Part shown: in pieces, positions 16,701 to 24,744 of the stretch
Layout: every line of letters starts with the position of its first letter
Numbering within the stretch: the first letter of the stretch is position 1
Assembly (NCBI RefSeq): GCF_900105055.1
Contig: NZ_FNTA01000004.1
Location: forward strand, 7,759,101-7,823,100
From: Amycolatopsis lurida
GTDB lineage: Bacteria > Actinomycetota > Actinomycetes > Mycobacteriales > Pseudonocardiaceae
Reading direction: 5' to 3'
Length of the DNA: 64,000 nucleotides
The notes under the pieces: model-generated
Databases searched by the model: none
What the model was told of the DNA's origin: nothing
Seen by the model: only the letters and a program-made list of their open reading frames with translations
Position numbers and translations under genes: made by a program

Positions 16701-16862
16701 GGAGAGATCGCCGGTGCCGGGAGCGGGATGCTCACCCTCCGCCCGGTCGCGTACTACCTCGGCGAGCTGGCCACCGCCCTCGACCGCCGAGATGCGGCCG
16801 CCGGGCACCATCGGAAGGCGCGGGCCATCGCGGTGAAGGCCGGTTCACCGCACTGGAATTAG
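13779..16862 (+). CDS. SARP-type regulator with AAA ATPase domain and long helical C-terminus
   Basis: ATG 13779 is preceded by GAGGAGG. The 1027-residue protein begins with an OmpR-type winged helix (about 1-95) and a bacterial transcriptional activation domain (about 100-245), the SARP combination. An AAA/ATPase domain follows, with Walker A 'GDAGVGKT' (about 286-293) and Walker B 'LLLVLDDLHW' (about 373-382). The last 450 residues are helical repeats of TPR type. Large SARPs of this design (AfsR-like, LuxR-less) activate secondary metabolism or stress genes after nucleotide-dependent oligomerisation. No biosynthetic cluster lies directly beside it, and the divergent hydrolase gene is the nearest candidate target. 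Confidence 0.85.
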   Translation: MRFGVLGPLVAEDARGEVGLKGPRHRAVLARLLIARGRVVPVERLVDDLWERPPQGAVGAVQTFVGALRRALEPDRAPREPARLLVTVARGYALRADSVDAWDFEAAVAAARELLDAHRADAALSQVDTALGLWRGPAYAEFAEEGWAVGEVSRLTELRSLAGELRAEALLALGRAAEVIPELEPLVREHPLRENGSRLLALALYRSGRQGDALAVLRTTREHLADELGIDPSAGLRDLEAGILAQAPSLEPSAPKMAERPLIGRDAELAELEEAVTRSRLVLVSGDAGVGKTALAEAFSARLAARGWTTAWGSDPDDEGAPPAYAWTRILATLAEAGYGPAPAAEPGTEDPLAARWRWHRAVAAHLSGAAPLLLVLDDLHWAGEETLALLTSVLAEPVSIIATYRGTDPPARLTDFLARAARHEPARIYLGGLPQTEVAGLVRATTGEEIDPETAAVLHRRTGGNAFFVRELARLLAAEGVGALTAVPPGVRDVVRHRVDALPDDVGGVVRRAAVLGTDVDLDVLEALVGKTALDAAETAVRRGFLTEQAPRRFRFAHALVRETLYHDLSRSRRAREHGEIAEALEHLRPDDVDALAHHFLLSEEHDDRAARYAQAAAERAESRFASTEAARLWDAALTAYDRSGASGTAKRLELIMGKARASAVAGGLDRSRRHRAEALELAEKLDDPLLTARVIGAFDVPASWTESDDRELASRIAEAVERTLAALPAEHVAERCRLLATLAVEVRNAGGQRAREAAREAEAIARTLEDPALLAFALNARFLQSFDRAGLAPERAGIGAELVDLAARHGLVTFEVLGHLVLLQAKSALADFAAADRHAVAADELGDRYGLPLVGVFTRWYRAMRTAMTGPGGEAAYRAAAAGLAGTAMSGVDNGILALALYCDRLQRGLPPEALEDHYGAYESWCRPVLPIPDSPRDLLFEARTCLHAVVAIELGDRTTMERLYAELLPAEGEIAGAGSGMLTLRPVAYYLGELATALDRRDAAAGHHRKARAIAVKAGSPHWN

Positions 16863-16863
16863 C

Positions 16864-17154
16864 TCACTGCTCCCGCATCGCGCGGCGGATCTCGGCCAGC
16901 TTGTCCTTGGCTGCCTTGTCCCGGTCGGCGATCTTCTTGTCGAGCGAGGCGACGTCTTCCTTGCCACCGAGCCCGGCGAGCTCGGTCGAGCCCAGCGACG
17001 TCGTGTACCGCTGCTCGATGCGGTCCCGCACGTGGTCGAACGAGGGCACGCCGCCCTCGCTGTAATCCGGCTCCGGGACCTCGACGGGCGCCGTCGGGGA
17101 CTCTTCGACGATCTCGGCGTCGAGGATTTCCTTGTCCGGGTTGTTCTCGGTCAT
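16864..17154 (-). CDS. Small charged protein coupled to the RecB-like nuclease/helicase
   Basis: The 96-residue protein starts with ATG overlapping the stop of the large nuclease/helicase gene (ATGA), so the two are translationally coupled. The N-terminal half is acidic ('DKEILDAEIVEESP'), and the C-terminal third is a highly charged helix ('DKKIADRDKAAKDKLAEIRR') that could form a coiled coil. The family is unknown to me. The coupling suggests an accessory subunit or stoichiometric partner of the helicase. The gene ends two bases after the convergent SARP stop at 16862. Confidence 0.65.
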   Translation of the reverse strand: MTENNPDKEILDAEIVEESPTAPVEVPEPDYSEGGVPSFDHVRDRIEQRYTTSLGSTELAGLGGKEDVASLDKKIADRDKAAKDKLAEIRRAMREQ

Positions 17155-20100
17155 CGTCCACTCCGTCCTGCGTGCCACGGCACGGCTTCGGTCATCAACC
17201 CGAGCATGCCCGAAACCAGCCGCATCTGGTCGACCGTGCGGATGTCGGCTTCGACCAGCCGCGGCGAGCAGACCACGATCGCGAGCGCCTGTGCCCGCGA
17301 GAGCGCCACGTTCAGCCGGTTGCGGGAGAGCAGGAAGTCCAGGCCACGCGGCAGATCGACCGCCGAGGACGAGGTCATCGTGGTGATCACCACCGGCGCC
17401 TCTTGCCCCTGGAACCGGTCCACGGTGCCCACCCGGACACCGGGGTGCCCGGCCTGCTCCAGCGCGCGGGCCACGACCCGGGCCTGCAGGTTGTACGGCG
17501 CCACGACCAGGATGTCCTCGTCGCCGAGCGGCCGGGGTTCGCCGTGATCGGTCCAGGCGCGGCCGTGGAGTTCGGTGACCAGGGCGGTGACCGCCTCGGC
17601 CTCCTCGACCGACCTGGTCGTGTTGCCGTGGTGGTCGACCTCGGCGAGGTACAGGCCCGCCTCGATCCCGTCGATCGCCCGCTCGGCGGCCGAGGGATGC
17701 GAGTGCAGGCGGCCCGCGTAGGACAGCCGCGACACCGGCGCGCAGACGGCCGGATGCATCCGGCGGGTCTCGTCGAGGAAGTACCCGAGCTCGGCCGGGA
17801 TGATGTCCGCCTCGCCGATCAGATGCCCGAGCGCGGAGGCTTCGGCGCCCGCGGGATGCGTTCCCTGCACGACCTGCGGCAGCTGCTGCGGATCGCCCAG
17901 CAGCAGGAGATTCTTGGCGCACATCGACACCGCGAGCGCGTCGGCTAGGGCGAACTGGCCCGCCTCGTCGATGATCAGCAGGTCGAAGGGCTCTTCCCGG
18001 ATGGCGGCATTCGCGAACGTCCAGGCCGTCCCGCCGACCAGATGGCCGGTGTCGTGCTCTTCGCGCCATTTCACCAGCGCGGGATTGGTCTTCGGCTGCT
18101 CCCACGGCGCCGCCGGATCCGGGGTCCGCTTGGCGCGTTTGGCACACGGCAGATCCGGCGCGTTCTTGAGCGCGGCGGACAGCACGTTCTCCACGGCCTT
18201 GTGGCTGGTCGAGGTGACGGCGATCGTCTTGCCCGCGCGCACGAGTTTCGCGATGAGCCTGCCCGCGAGGTACGTCTTGCCCGCGCCGGGCGGGCCCTGG
18301 ACGGCGAGCGTGGAGCCGTCGAGCGCCTCGACGGCCTCGATCACCGTGCTCACCAGATCCGACCCGGCTTCGGGCAGGCTCCGGTCGTCGCGCAGCCGCG
18401 GCGTCGTACGCCGGAGGAGATCGACGCCGGGATGGGCGGGCAGCACCGGCAGCGTGTCGACGACGAGGCGCGCGAGATCCGCGACCGCGTCGTCCTTGGG
18501 CGAGGGGCGGACCGGGCTCCCCGGCAGCACCGCCACCGGCCGGTCGGCGGTGGTCTCGTCGGGCGGGCAGCTTTCTTCCAGGGTCAGCTCGACGGCGGTC
18601 GCCGAGACGACCTTCGCGTCCCGTGCGGCCGCTCCATACCGCAGGCGGACGTCGTCGCCGGGGGCGAAGGGATGCGGCCGGTCCGGGTCGCAGCGGAGCA
18701 TCAGCGAGCGTTTCGCCTTGCGGACCCGGCCCGACGGCGGCACCCATTCCCCGGCCTCCAGCGAGACCGGGACGGTGCAGGCGTTGTCGGTCTCCAGATC
18801 GCCGAGCGGGGCGGCCAGCTGGCGGAAGTACTCCCACCACGCCGGATTCGTCTCGCGGCGGTGGTAGCCGACGGACGCGGCCAGCAGCGCGCGGGCGCGA
18901 TCCTCGCCGGTGAACTCGCCAGGGTCGTCGGGAAGCCCGTCCAGCAGCGGATCGACCAGCGCGGCCAGCTGCGCGGCGCGTTCGGCGCGTTTCTGCGCGG
19001 CGACGTCCTCCTCGGTCTGGCGGAGTAGAGCGTCCACATCGGACTCTTCAGGTGGCTCGGCGAGCGCGATTCCTTCGTCCACGCGGACTTTGTGGAGGAA
19101 TTCGAAAAGCCGCAGCGTTGAGACGCAGTCGTATTCGTTGTAGTCGCTGATCCCGCGCAGCACCTCGTCCGCGTGTTCGGTCTCGCCGGAGGCCGTTAGC
19201 GTCAAGTACTCCTCGTAGGCCTCGATGCTCGAAACCGCCGTCTTGACGTCGCCATCGCGGGCTTCGGGCATGTAGAGCGGTTCGAGGTACTTGATGGAGT
19301 ACGACCGCTGGGAGACCCGGAGTGCCTTGCGCACCACGGAATACAGGTCCACCAGGCCGCCGCTGCGCAGCAGATGGTCGACGGCGTCCTCGCGGGTCCC
19401 GTGCACGGCGGCGAGCCGCTTGATCGCGGTGACCTCGTACGGGGCGTAGTGGTAGACGTGCGAGCCGGGATGCTCCGCGAGCCTCGCCGTGGCGAAGTCG
19501 ACGAACTCCTCGAAGGCCCGTTTCTCCTGCGACCGGTTGTGCGCCCAGAACGGCGTGAACTTCGTCCCCTCTTCGGCGGTCACGGCGCCGAAGAGGTATT
19601 CGAGCCCTTCGCCCGCCAAGGCGTACGGGTCGCCTTCCATGTCGAAGAAGACGTCGCCGGGCGCGGGCGGCGGGAGTTCGGCCAGCGCGTCCGGATCGAT
19701 GACCTCGTAGGCGACCTGCCCGGTGGCGTCCTGCCGGACCTGGATCGCGGCCTGGGCTCGCAGCGTGGTGAACGACATCGTCGAGATGTCACGCGGCCGG
19801 TCTTCGGGTGCGGCGGCCGCGAGCGCGTCGATCGTGCCGAGACCCGCGGCGACGAGTTTGCGCCGCTGGTCGCCGCGCATTCCCGCGACCAGCGAAAGAT
19901 CGCGATCGGCCTCGCGGGCGCTCGCGCAGTGCGCGGCATAGGAGCAGCCGCCGCACGCGGGCCGCTCGTCGGCCCACAGCGGAACCGGCAGTGTCGGCGG
20001 CCGGTTCCGCAGCCGGGCGCGGAGCCGGTCCACCAGCGGGAGGAAGTCGTCGACGCGGAACGACCGCGTGCTGTGATCACCCAGCAGCAGATGCATCTGC

Positions 20101-20564
20101 GGCCCGGCGGGCCAGCCCGCCCGGCGCAGCGCGTCGGCGTACGCGGTCAGCTGGACGACCGCGGCGGGCTTCGCGTGCCTGGCCAGCTTTGTGTCGTAGA
20201 CCTCGTAGCGGCCTTCGTCGTCCCGCATCAGGAAGTCGGCGCGGCCGGAGAACTCACCGTCGTGGAAGACCGCCTGGTAGATCACCGGCGCACCGGCCCG
20301 TAGCGCCTCTTCGGTGGCCTTCGCGGCGACGACCGGGTCGCGTTCGTCGATCTCGACGACGGTGCTCCGTTCACCGCGCAGCTTGTCCAGCGTCGCGGCC
20401 TCGTGCGCGCGCCCGTGCGTGACCGCCAGCTGATCCGGCCCGGAGCCCGGCCGCGGCGCTCCCGGCAGGCCGGCGGCCAGCGCCTGGTTCAGGAGGCTGC
20501 GGTGCTCGCATTCGAGCAGGTCGGCGAGATCGGACGGGGTGTACATCGCCCGGGAGTCTCGCAC
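17151..20564 (-). CDS. TM0106-type RecB-like nuclease fused to SF1 (UPF1-like) helicase
   Basis: This 1137-residue protein (1131 if ATG 20546 is used) combines three modules. An N-terminal Cas4/RecB-like nuclease has Cys19, Cys204, Cys207 and Cys213 ('CGGCSYAAHC'), probably holding an Fe-S cluster, with active-site 'GRADFL' (D110) and 'EVYDTK' (E121, D124, K126). A middle RNase-H-like 3'-5' exonuclease region starts at 'FFDMEGDP' (about 306-313). A C-terminal superfamily-1 helicase has 'GPPGAGKT' (757-764), 'IIDEAGQ' and 'VGTVDRFQGQE'. Such proteins are likely DNA (or R-loop) repair or defence enzymes. The coupled small gene downstream is kept close by overlap. All key residues look intact. 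Confidence 0.9.
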   Translation of the reverse strand: MRDSRAMYTPSDLADLLECEHRSLLNQALAAGLPGAPRPGSGPDQLAVTHGRAHEAATLDKLRGERSTVVEIDERDPVVAAKATEEALRAGAPVIYQAVFHDGEFSGRADFLMRDDEGRYEVYDTKLARHAKPAAVVQLTAYADALRRAGWPAGPQMHLLLGDHSTRSFRVDDFLPLVDRLRARLRNRPPTLPVPLWADERPACGGCSYAAHCASAREADRDLSLVAGMRGDQRRKLVAAGLGTIDALAAAAPEDRPRDISTMSFTTLRAQAAIQVRQDATGQVAYEVIDPDALAELPPPAPGDVFFDMEGDPYALAGEGLEYLFGAVTAEEGTKFTPFWAHNRSQEKRAFEEFVDFATARLAEHPGSHVYHYAPYEVTAIKRLAAVHGTREDAVDHLLRSGGLVDLYSVVRKALRVSQRSYSIKYLEPLYMPEARDGDVKTAVSSIEAYEEYLTLTASGETEHADEVLRGISDYNEYDCVSTLRLFEFLHKVRVDEGIALAEPPEESDVDALLRQTEEDVAAQKRAERAAQLAALVDPLLDGLPDDPGEFTGEDRARALLAASVGYHRRETNPAWWEYFRQLAAPLGDLETDNACTVPVSLEAGEWVPPSGRVRKAKRSLMLRCDPDRPHPFAPGDDVRLRYGAAARDAKVVSATAVELTLEESCPPDETTADRPVAVLPGSPVRPSPKDDAVADLARLVVDTLPVLPAHPGVDLLRRTTPRLRDDRSLPEAGSDLVSTVIEAVEALDGSTLAVQGPPGAGKTYLAGRLIAKLVRAGKTIAVTSTSHKAVENVLSAALKNAPDLPCAKRAKRTPDPAAPWEQPKTNPALVKWREEHDTGHLVGGTAWTFANAAIREEPFDLLIIDEAGQFALADALAVSMCAKNLLLLGDPQQLPQVVQGTHPAGAEASALGHLIGEADIIPAELGYFLDETRRMHPAVCAPVSRLSYAGRLHSHPSAAERAIDGIEAGLYLAEVDHHGNTTRSVEEAEAVTALVTELHGRAWTDHGEPRPLGDEDILVVAPYNLQARVVARALEQAGHPGVRVGTVDRFQGQEAPVVITTMTSSSAVDLPRGLDFLLSRNRLNVALSRAQALAIVVCSPRLVEADIRTVDQMRLVSGMLGLMTEAVPWHAGRSGR

Positions 20565-20598
20565 GGACTCCCGGATGGACGGTCCCGGCGCGCCGGAG

Positions 20599-21309
20599 TC
20601 AGCCGGAGGTGTGGTCGAACTTCAGATGCGAGGTGATCCGGTAGCGGTCGCCCCGGTAGATCGAGCGGGTGTACTCGATCACGCGGCCGCTCGCGTCGCG
20701 GGTGGTGCGTTCGAACAGCAGCGCGGGCGAGTGCTGCGGGACGCCGAGCAGGCCGGATTCGTCGGCGTCGGTGACGGTCGGCTCGATGATCTGCACAGCC
20801 GTCGCGGGTAGGACCTCGTACCGCGTGCGGAGCAGTTCGTAGAAGGAACCGGACTCGAAGCCCGCGGCCGTGATGTCCGGCACGAGGTCGCGGGGGACCA
20901 GGATCCGTTCGATCGCCATCGGCGCGTCTTCGACCACGCGGACGCGGGTGACCGCCACCAGCGTGTGGCCGGGCGAGACCTCGAGCCGCTTGCCGAGCCG
21001 GGCGCCCGCCGTCGTGGTGGCGAAGTCGATCACCCGGCTGGTCCAGTGCCCCTCGGCGGGCGGGGCGAACTGCTCGCCGCCGGTCGCGGGAACGAGGTCC
21101 TGGGAGATCTTGCGCGGTGCGGTGAACGTGCCGCGGCCGTGCTCGCGGACCACGAGTCCGTCGCGCTCCAGCTCGTCGATCGCGGCCCGCAGGGTGGGGC
21201 GCGAGACGCCGATTTCACTGCTCAGCGCGCGTTCCGAAGGCAGGACCTCGCCCGGCTGCCGCCGCTCGATGAGCTGGCGTAGCCGGTCCTTGACCTCTGT
21301 TCGCCGCAT
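20599..21309 (-). CDS. GntR-family regulator, HutC/UTRA subfamily
   Basis: About 236 residues from ATG 21309 (GTG 21315 is an alternative). The N-terminal winged helix contains 'PSERALSSEIGVSRPTLRAA' and the wing 'VVREHGRGTFTAP'. From about 85 onward a UTRA effector domain is seen ('RVRVVEDAPMAIERILVP', ending with 'YRGDRYRITSHLKFDH'). UTRA regulators sense sugars or sugar phosphates, for example DasR with glucosamine-6-phosphate. It is divergent from a secreted GH16 glycosidase, and repeated TGACCA/TTTACCACT elements lie between them, so it most likely controls that gene in response to a released sugar. Confidence 0.85.
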   Translation of the reverse strand: MRRTEVKDRLRQLIERRQPGEVLPSERALSSEIGVSRPTLRAAIDELERDGLVVREHGRGTFTAPRKISQDLVPATGGEQFAPPAEGHWTSRVIDFATTTAGARLGKRLEVSPGHTLVAVTRVRVVEDAPMAIERILVPRDLVPDITAAGFESGSFYELLRTRYEVLPATAVQIIEPTVTDADESGLLGVPQHSPALLFERTTRDASGRVIEYTRSIYRGDRYRITSHLKFDHTSG

Positions 21310-21321
21310 GACCACAGCCTA

Positions 21322-21420
21322 CCCAGTGGTCAGGGTGAATTGGCTGGTGGACAAGTTGTCTAGACCTATTGACTTTACCACTTCGCGGGGAGACGGTGGA
21401 AGAAACTGACCAGTGGTAAA
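21322..21420. promoter_or_regulatory. GntR-type operator cluster in divergent promoter
   Basis: Several repeats are visible: GTCTAGAC (21358-21365, core of a TGGTCTAGACCA-like HutC/DasR site), GACAAGTTGTC (21350-21360), and a perfect 9-base inverted pair TTTACCACT (21374-21382) / AGTGGTAAA (21412-21420). CCAGTGGTCA (21322-21331) is a near inverted copy of TGACCAGTGG (21407-21416). A TTGACT hexamer at 21369-21374 may be the -35 of the GH16 promoter, so repressor binding would block it. Confidence 0.55.
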
Positions 21421-21430
21421 GGAGACGACG

Positions 21431-22345
21431 ATGTCGACCTCAGGGAAGTTTCGCGTCGCCGCCATCGCGGCGTTGTCGGTCGCCGCGCTGGCGGTGGCGC
21501 CGGGTGCCGTGGCCGGAGCGGCCGCTTGCGGGGCACTGTTCGACGATTTCCACTACGGCTCGCACGCCGACGGACTCCTCGCCCAGCACGGCTGGCAGGT
21601 GCGATCCGGAGCCGGCGGCCCCGGGGTCGCCGGCGCGCGCTGGGCTCCGGAGGGCATCACCTTCCCGACGTCCGGCGGGGACAAGGTGCTGCAACTCGCC
21701 TCCACCACCGACGGCACGCCCACGGGCACGACGCAAACCGAGATCATGCAACCCGACCGGCGCTTCTTCGAAGGGACCTACGCCGCCCGGATCCGCTTCT
21801 CCGACGCGCCGGTGTCCGGCCCGGACGGTGACCGGATCAACCAGACCTTCTTCACCATCAGCCCGCTCCGATACGACAACGACCCGATCTACAGCGAGCT
21901 GGACTTCTCGGAGTACCTGCCCAACGGCGGCTGGGGCGAGGCGGGACCGGTGAACTTCCAGACCAGCTGGCATACGTACACGCCGGATCCGTGGTACGCC
22001 GAGAACGAGAGCGACAGCCAGCGCCGCAGCATCGACGGCTGGCGTTCCGTCGGGGCGACCGTGTCCGGCGGCCATGTGCGGTACTACATCGACGGCGCGC
22101 TGGTGGCCGACCACGACCGGAGCGGCCCGCTCGACGTGTACCCGCGGCAGAACATGTCCCTGAACTTCAACCAGTGGTTCATCGACCTCACGCAGCACAA
22201 CGGTGGTACGAGCACCTACCTCGAACAGGTCGACTGGGTCTACTACGCGAAGAACGAGGTCCTGACGCCGCAGGCCGCCGCCGGACGGGCCGCGTCGTAC
22301 CGGTCTTCGGGCGTGCGGTTCGCCGACGATCTCGGTGGCTGTTAG
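21431..22345 (+). CDS. Secreted glycoside hydrolase family 16 enzyme
   Basis: ATG 21431 follows AAAGGAG. The 304-residue protein has a Sec signal peptide (about 1-32, ending near 'VAGAAACG') and a single jelly-roll domain. 'SELDFSE' at about 155-161 gives the GH16 catalytic pattern E-x-D-x-x-E (E156 nucleophile, D158, E161 acid/base). Aromatic residues around 'WHTYTPDPW' and 'NFNQWFID' fit a glycan cleft. GH16 enzymes cut beta-1,3 or mixed beta-glucans, agars or related polymers; the exact substrate cannot be told. Divergent GntR/UTRA control suggests induction by a breakdown product. Confidence 0.8.
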   Translation: MSTSGKFRVAAIAALSVAALAVAPGAVAGAAACGALFDDFHYGSHADGLLAQHGWQVRSGAGGPGVAGARWAPEGITFPTSGGDKVLQLASTTDGTPTGTTQTEIMQPDRRFFEGTYAARIRFSDAPVSGPDGDRINQTFFTISPLRYDNDPIYSELDFSEYLPNGGWGEAGPVNFQTSWHTYTPDPWYAENESDSQRRSIDGWRSVGATVSGGHVRYYIDGALVADHDRSGPLDVYPRQNMSLNFNQWFIDLTQHNGGTSTYLEQVDWVYYAKNEVLTPQAAAGRAASYRSSGVRFADDLGGC

Positions 22346-22354
22346 ACATAAGCA

Positions 22355-23218
22355 GTGGATCGGCTGACTGAGCGTTTCGAGGAGCACCGGACCAGGTTGC
22401 GTGCGGTGGCGTACCGGATGCTGGGTTCGGCCAGTGAGGCCGAAGACGCCGTCCAGGAGACCTGGCTGCGGCTCGACCGCACCGATGCGGGGGAGATCGA
22501 GAACCTCGGCGGCTGGCTGACCACGGTGGTGGCGCGGGTGTGCCTGAACGTGCTGCGCTCGCGCGGCCATCGTCGGGAAGAACCGCTCGACGACCAGCTC
22601 GCCGAATCGGCCGACTCGTCGGCCGATCCCGCCGCCGACGCGGTGCTCGCCGACTCGGTCGGGCTGGCGATGCTGGTCGTCCTGGACACGCTCGCGCCGG
22701 CCGAACGGCTCGCGTTCGTCCTGCACGACATGTTCGCGGTGCCGTTCGACGAGATCGCTCCGCTGATCGACCGCACCCCGGCCGCCGCCCGGCAACTCGC
22801 GAGCCGCGCCCGGCGCCGTGTCCAGGGCCGATCCGCCGCAGCGGAACCGGACGTCGCACGACGACGCCAAGTCGTCGACGCCTACCTGGCCGCGGCCCGC
22901 GGCGGCGACTTCGACGCGCTCCTCCAGCTCCTGCACCCCGACGTCGTCCTCCGTGCCGACAAGGCGGCAGGCCCCTCGCGCGCGCCGATCTTCCTGCGGG
23001 GCGCAGGCAAAGTGGCTCGTGGTGCGGCCGCTGCTTCGGTGCGGGCGGCGGTCACTCAGCTCGCGCTGGTGAACGGCGGTATCGGTCTCGTGATGGCCGA
23101 CGAGGGACGGCCTTCGGTGGTGCTCGCGTTCGCCTTCGTGGACGGGAAGATCAGCGAGATCGACGTCATCGCGGATCGGGAACGCTTGCGGGGGCTGGAT
23201 CTGGTGATGGTGGACTGA
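22355..23218 (+). CDS. ECF41-type (SigJ-like) sigma factor with SnoaL-like C-terminus
   Basis: GTG 22355 lies 9 bases after the GH16 stop. The 287-residue protein has sigma region 2 ('VAYRMLGSASEAEDAVQETW', then 'NLGGWLTTVVARVCLN') and region 4 ('LAPAERLAFVLHDMFAVPFD' and 'TPAAARQLASRARRRV'). About 110 extra residues follow ('VVDAYLAAARGGDFDALLQL' onward), the SnoaL/NTF2-like extension of ECF41 factors. In that group the C-terminal domain modulates the sigma factor in place of a separate anti-sigma protein. ECF41 genes usually sit near an oxidoreductase or carboxymuconolactone decarboxylase gene; here the neighbour is a glycosidase, which is less usual. Confidence 0.85.
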   Translation: MDRLTERFEEHRTRLRAVAYRMLGSASEAEDAVQETWLRLDRTDAGEIENLGGWLTTVVARVCLNVLRSRGHRREEPLDDQLAESADSSADPAADAVLADSVGLAMLVVLDTLAPAERLAFVLHDMFAVPFDEIAPLIDRTPAAARQLASRARRRVQGRSAAAEPDVARRRQVVDAYLAAARGGDFDALLQLLHPDVVLRADKAAGPSRAPIFLRGAGKVARGAAAASVRAAVTQLALVNGGIGLVMADEGRPSVVLAFAFVDGKISEIDVIADRERLRGLDLVMVD

Positions 23219-23343
23219 CCCGGGTTGCGGTTCGGTCGCGAACGAGTACCGATGGCCCCGTCCCTTCGCCGGATTCGTTAACGGTCTTCTGACGTGGTCC
23301 GCCTTCTTTTCGAAGCTCTTTGAGCCACGACGAGGAGGAGACC

Positions 23344-24690
23344 ATGTCGGAAGGAACTGCCCGGCGCCATCCGGTGAAAGAACAGGACACCGCGTATCGG
23401 GACGACTATCAGCGGGATCGGGACCGGGTTCTCTATTCGTCCGCGTTCCGGCGGCTCGCCGGGGTTGCGCAGGTCGCCGCGGTCAACGAGCAACTGGTGT
23501 TGCACAACCGGCTCACCCATAGTTTGAAGGTCGCGCAGATGGGGCGAAGACTTGTGCAGCACCTGCGCTATCAATTGGACGATCCGAAGCGTGGCTTCCC
23601 GGAAGGGTCGCATCTGAACGAGGACGTCGTCGAGACGGCGGGACTCGTGCACGACATCGGACATCCACCGTTCGGTCATATCGCGGAGGAGGTACTCGAC
23701 CAGCGGCTGGCTCAGATCGAAGGGCTGGAAGGCTTCGAAGGGAACGCGCAGTCCTTCCGGGTGGTGACCAAGCTCGCCCGGCGGAAGATGGAGCACCCGG
23801 GCCTCAACCTGACCCAGGCGACGTTGAACGCGATCCTCAAGTATCCGCGTCTCAAGTCGGGTGATTCGCCCGCGGCCTTGTGGACCGCCCGCGGCTACGG
23901 GGACAAATGGGGCGCGTATCAGACCGAAAAGGTGGACTTCGACTGGGCGAGGGAAGGCAGCCGCCGTGACTTGAGGTCCGCGAACGCGGTCTTGATGGAC
24001 TGGGCGGACGACATCAGTTACGCGACGCATGATCTGGAGGACTACTTTCGTGCCGGTCTTATCCCACTGCACAGTTTGTCGGTGGACAAGGAGCGCATAC
24101 TCAAGCATGGCCTCCGCCGACTGAAGCAGCAGAGGGGATTCGACGAGTTCCGATTTCGGAACGAGCTCGAAACGATCATCGCCGAGTTCGGGGGACGCCT
24201 GCATTCCCAGTGTTGGGAGACCCGTAAGAACCGGGTGCAGATGAACAAGATCAGCAGCGGCCACCTCACCCGGTTCGTGAAGGCGGTCCGGCTACTCGGC
24301 GAACCACCCTATGTCGAGATCGAGCAGGGCAGTCAGTACCGGGTCGCCGCGCTGAAGGAACTCACGTGGTTCTACGTGATCAACAGGCCTCCGCTTGCCA
24401 TCCAGCAGGAAGGTCAGAAGCGGATCATCGGTTCGCTCTTCGATCGGTTGATGGTGTGCTTGGAGAAGTCTCCGAATAGTCCGAAAATCCCCATCCAACT
24501 CCGGGGGATCTATCGCGATATCACGCATGACGACACGGCGGAATCGATGTCGGAGAGCGGCAAGAGAGCCGGATGTGCCCGGGCTGTCACCGACTACATC
24601 TGTCTGCTCACCGAAGCGCAAGCGGTCGATCTTGGCGAGCGGCTGGCGGGGCGGTCGCAGAGCTCGATGTTCGGAACCTGGTTCAACTGA
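23344..24690 (+). CDS. dgt: dGTP triphosphohydrolase-like HD protein
   Basis: ATG 23344 follows GAGGAGGAG. The 448-residue protein has the HD-domain metal ligands H59 in 'NRLTHSLKVAQ', H103-D104 in 'LVHDIGHPPFGH', and a later Asp in 'DWADDISYATHD'. The N-terminal 'DYQRDRDRVLYSSAFRRLAG' matches bacterial dGTPases, which cut dGTP to deoxyguanosine and tripolyphosphate and help set dNTP pools. Homologues can also act against phages by depleting dNTPs. The stretch from here to about 26140 contains more A/T and less biased third positions than its surroundings, a possible sign of acquisition. Confidence 0.85.
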   Translation: MSEGTARRHPVKEQDTAYRDDYQRDRDRVLYSSAFRRLAGVAQVAAVNEQLVLHNRLTHSLKVAQMGRRLVQHLRYQLDDPKRGFPEGSHLNEDVVETAGLVHDIGHPPFGHIAEEVLDQRLAQIEGLEGFEGNAQSFRVVTKLARRKMEHPGLNLTQATLNAILKYPRLKSGDSPAALWTARGYGDKWGAYQTEKVDFDWAREGSRRDLRSANAVLMDWADDISYATHDLEDYFRAGLIPLHSLSVDKERILKHGLRRLKQQRGFDEFRFRNELETIIAEFGGRLHSQCWETRKNRVQMNKISSGHLTRFVKAVRLLGEPPYVEIEQGSQYRVAALKELTWFYVINRPPLAIQQEGQKRIIGSLFDRLMVCLEKSPNSPKIPIQLRGIYRDITHDDTAESMSESGKRAGCARAVTDYICLLTEAQAVDLGERLAGRSQSSMFGTWFN

Positions 24691-24744
24691 ACGTGGGCAT
24701 GCCGAAGGGCCCGTCGCCGGTGATGGTCGGCGGGCTCTTCGGCG

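Noticed and set aside
17160..18840. Upstream extension of the small charged protein frame through the helicase gene
   Set aside because: The frame is open only because stops are rare; the coupled ATG at 17154 and the real helicase frame explain the region.
24691..24744. Terminator between the dGTPase and HNH genes
   Set aside because: The possible stem has mismatches and no U-tract; evidence is too weak for a feature.
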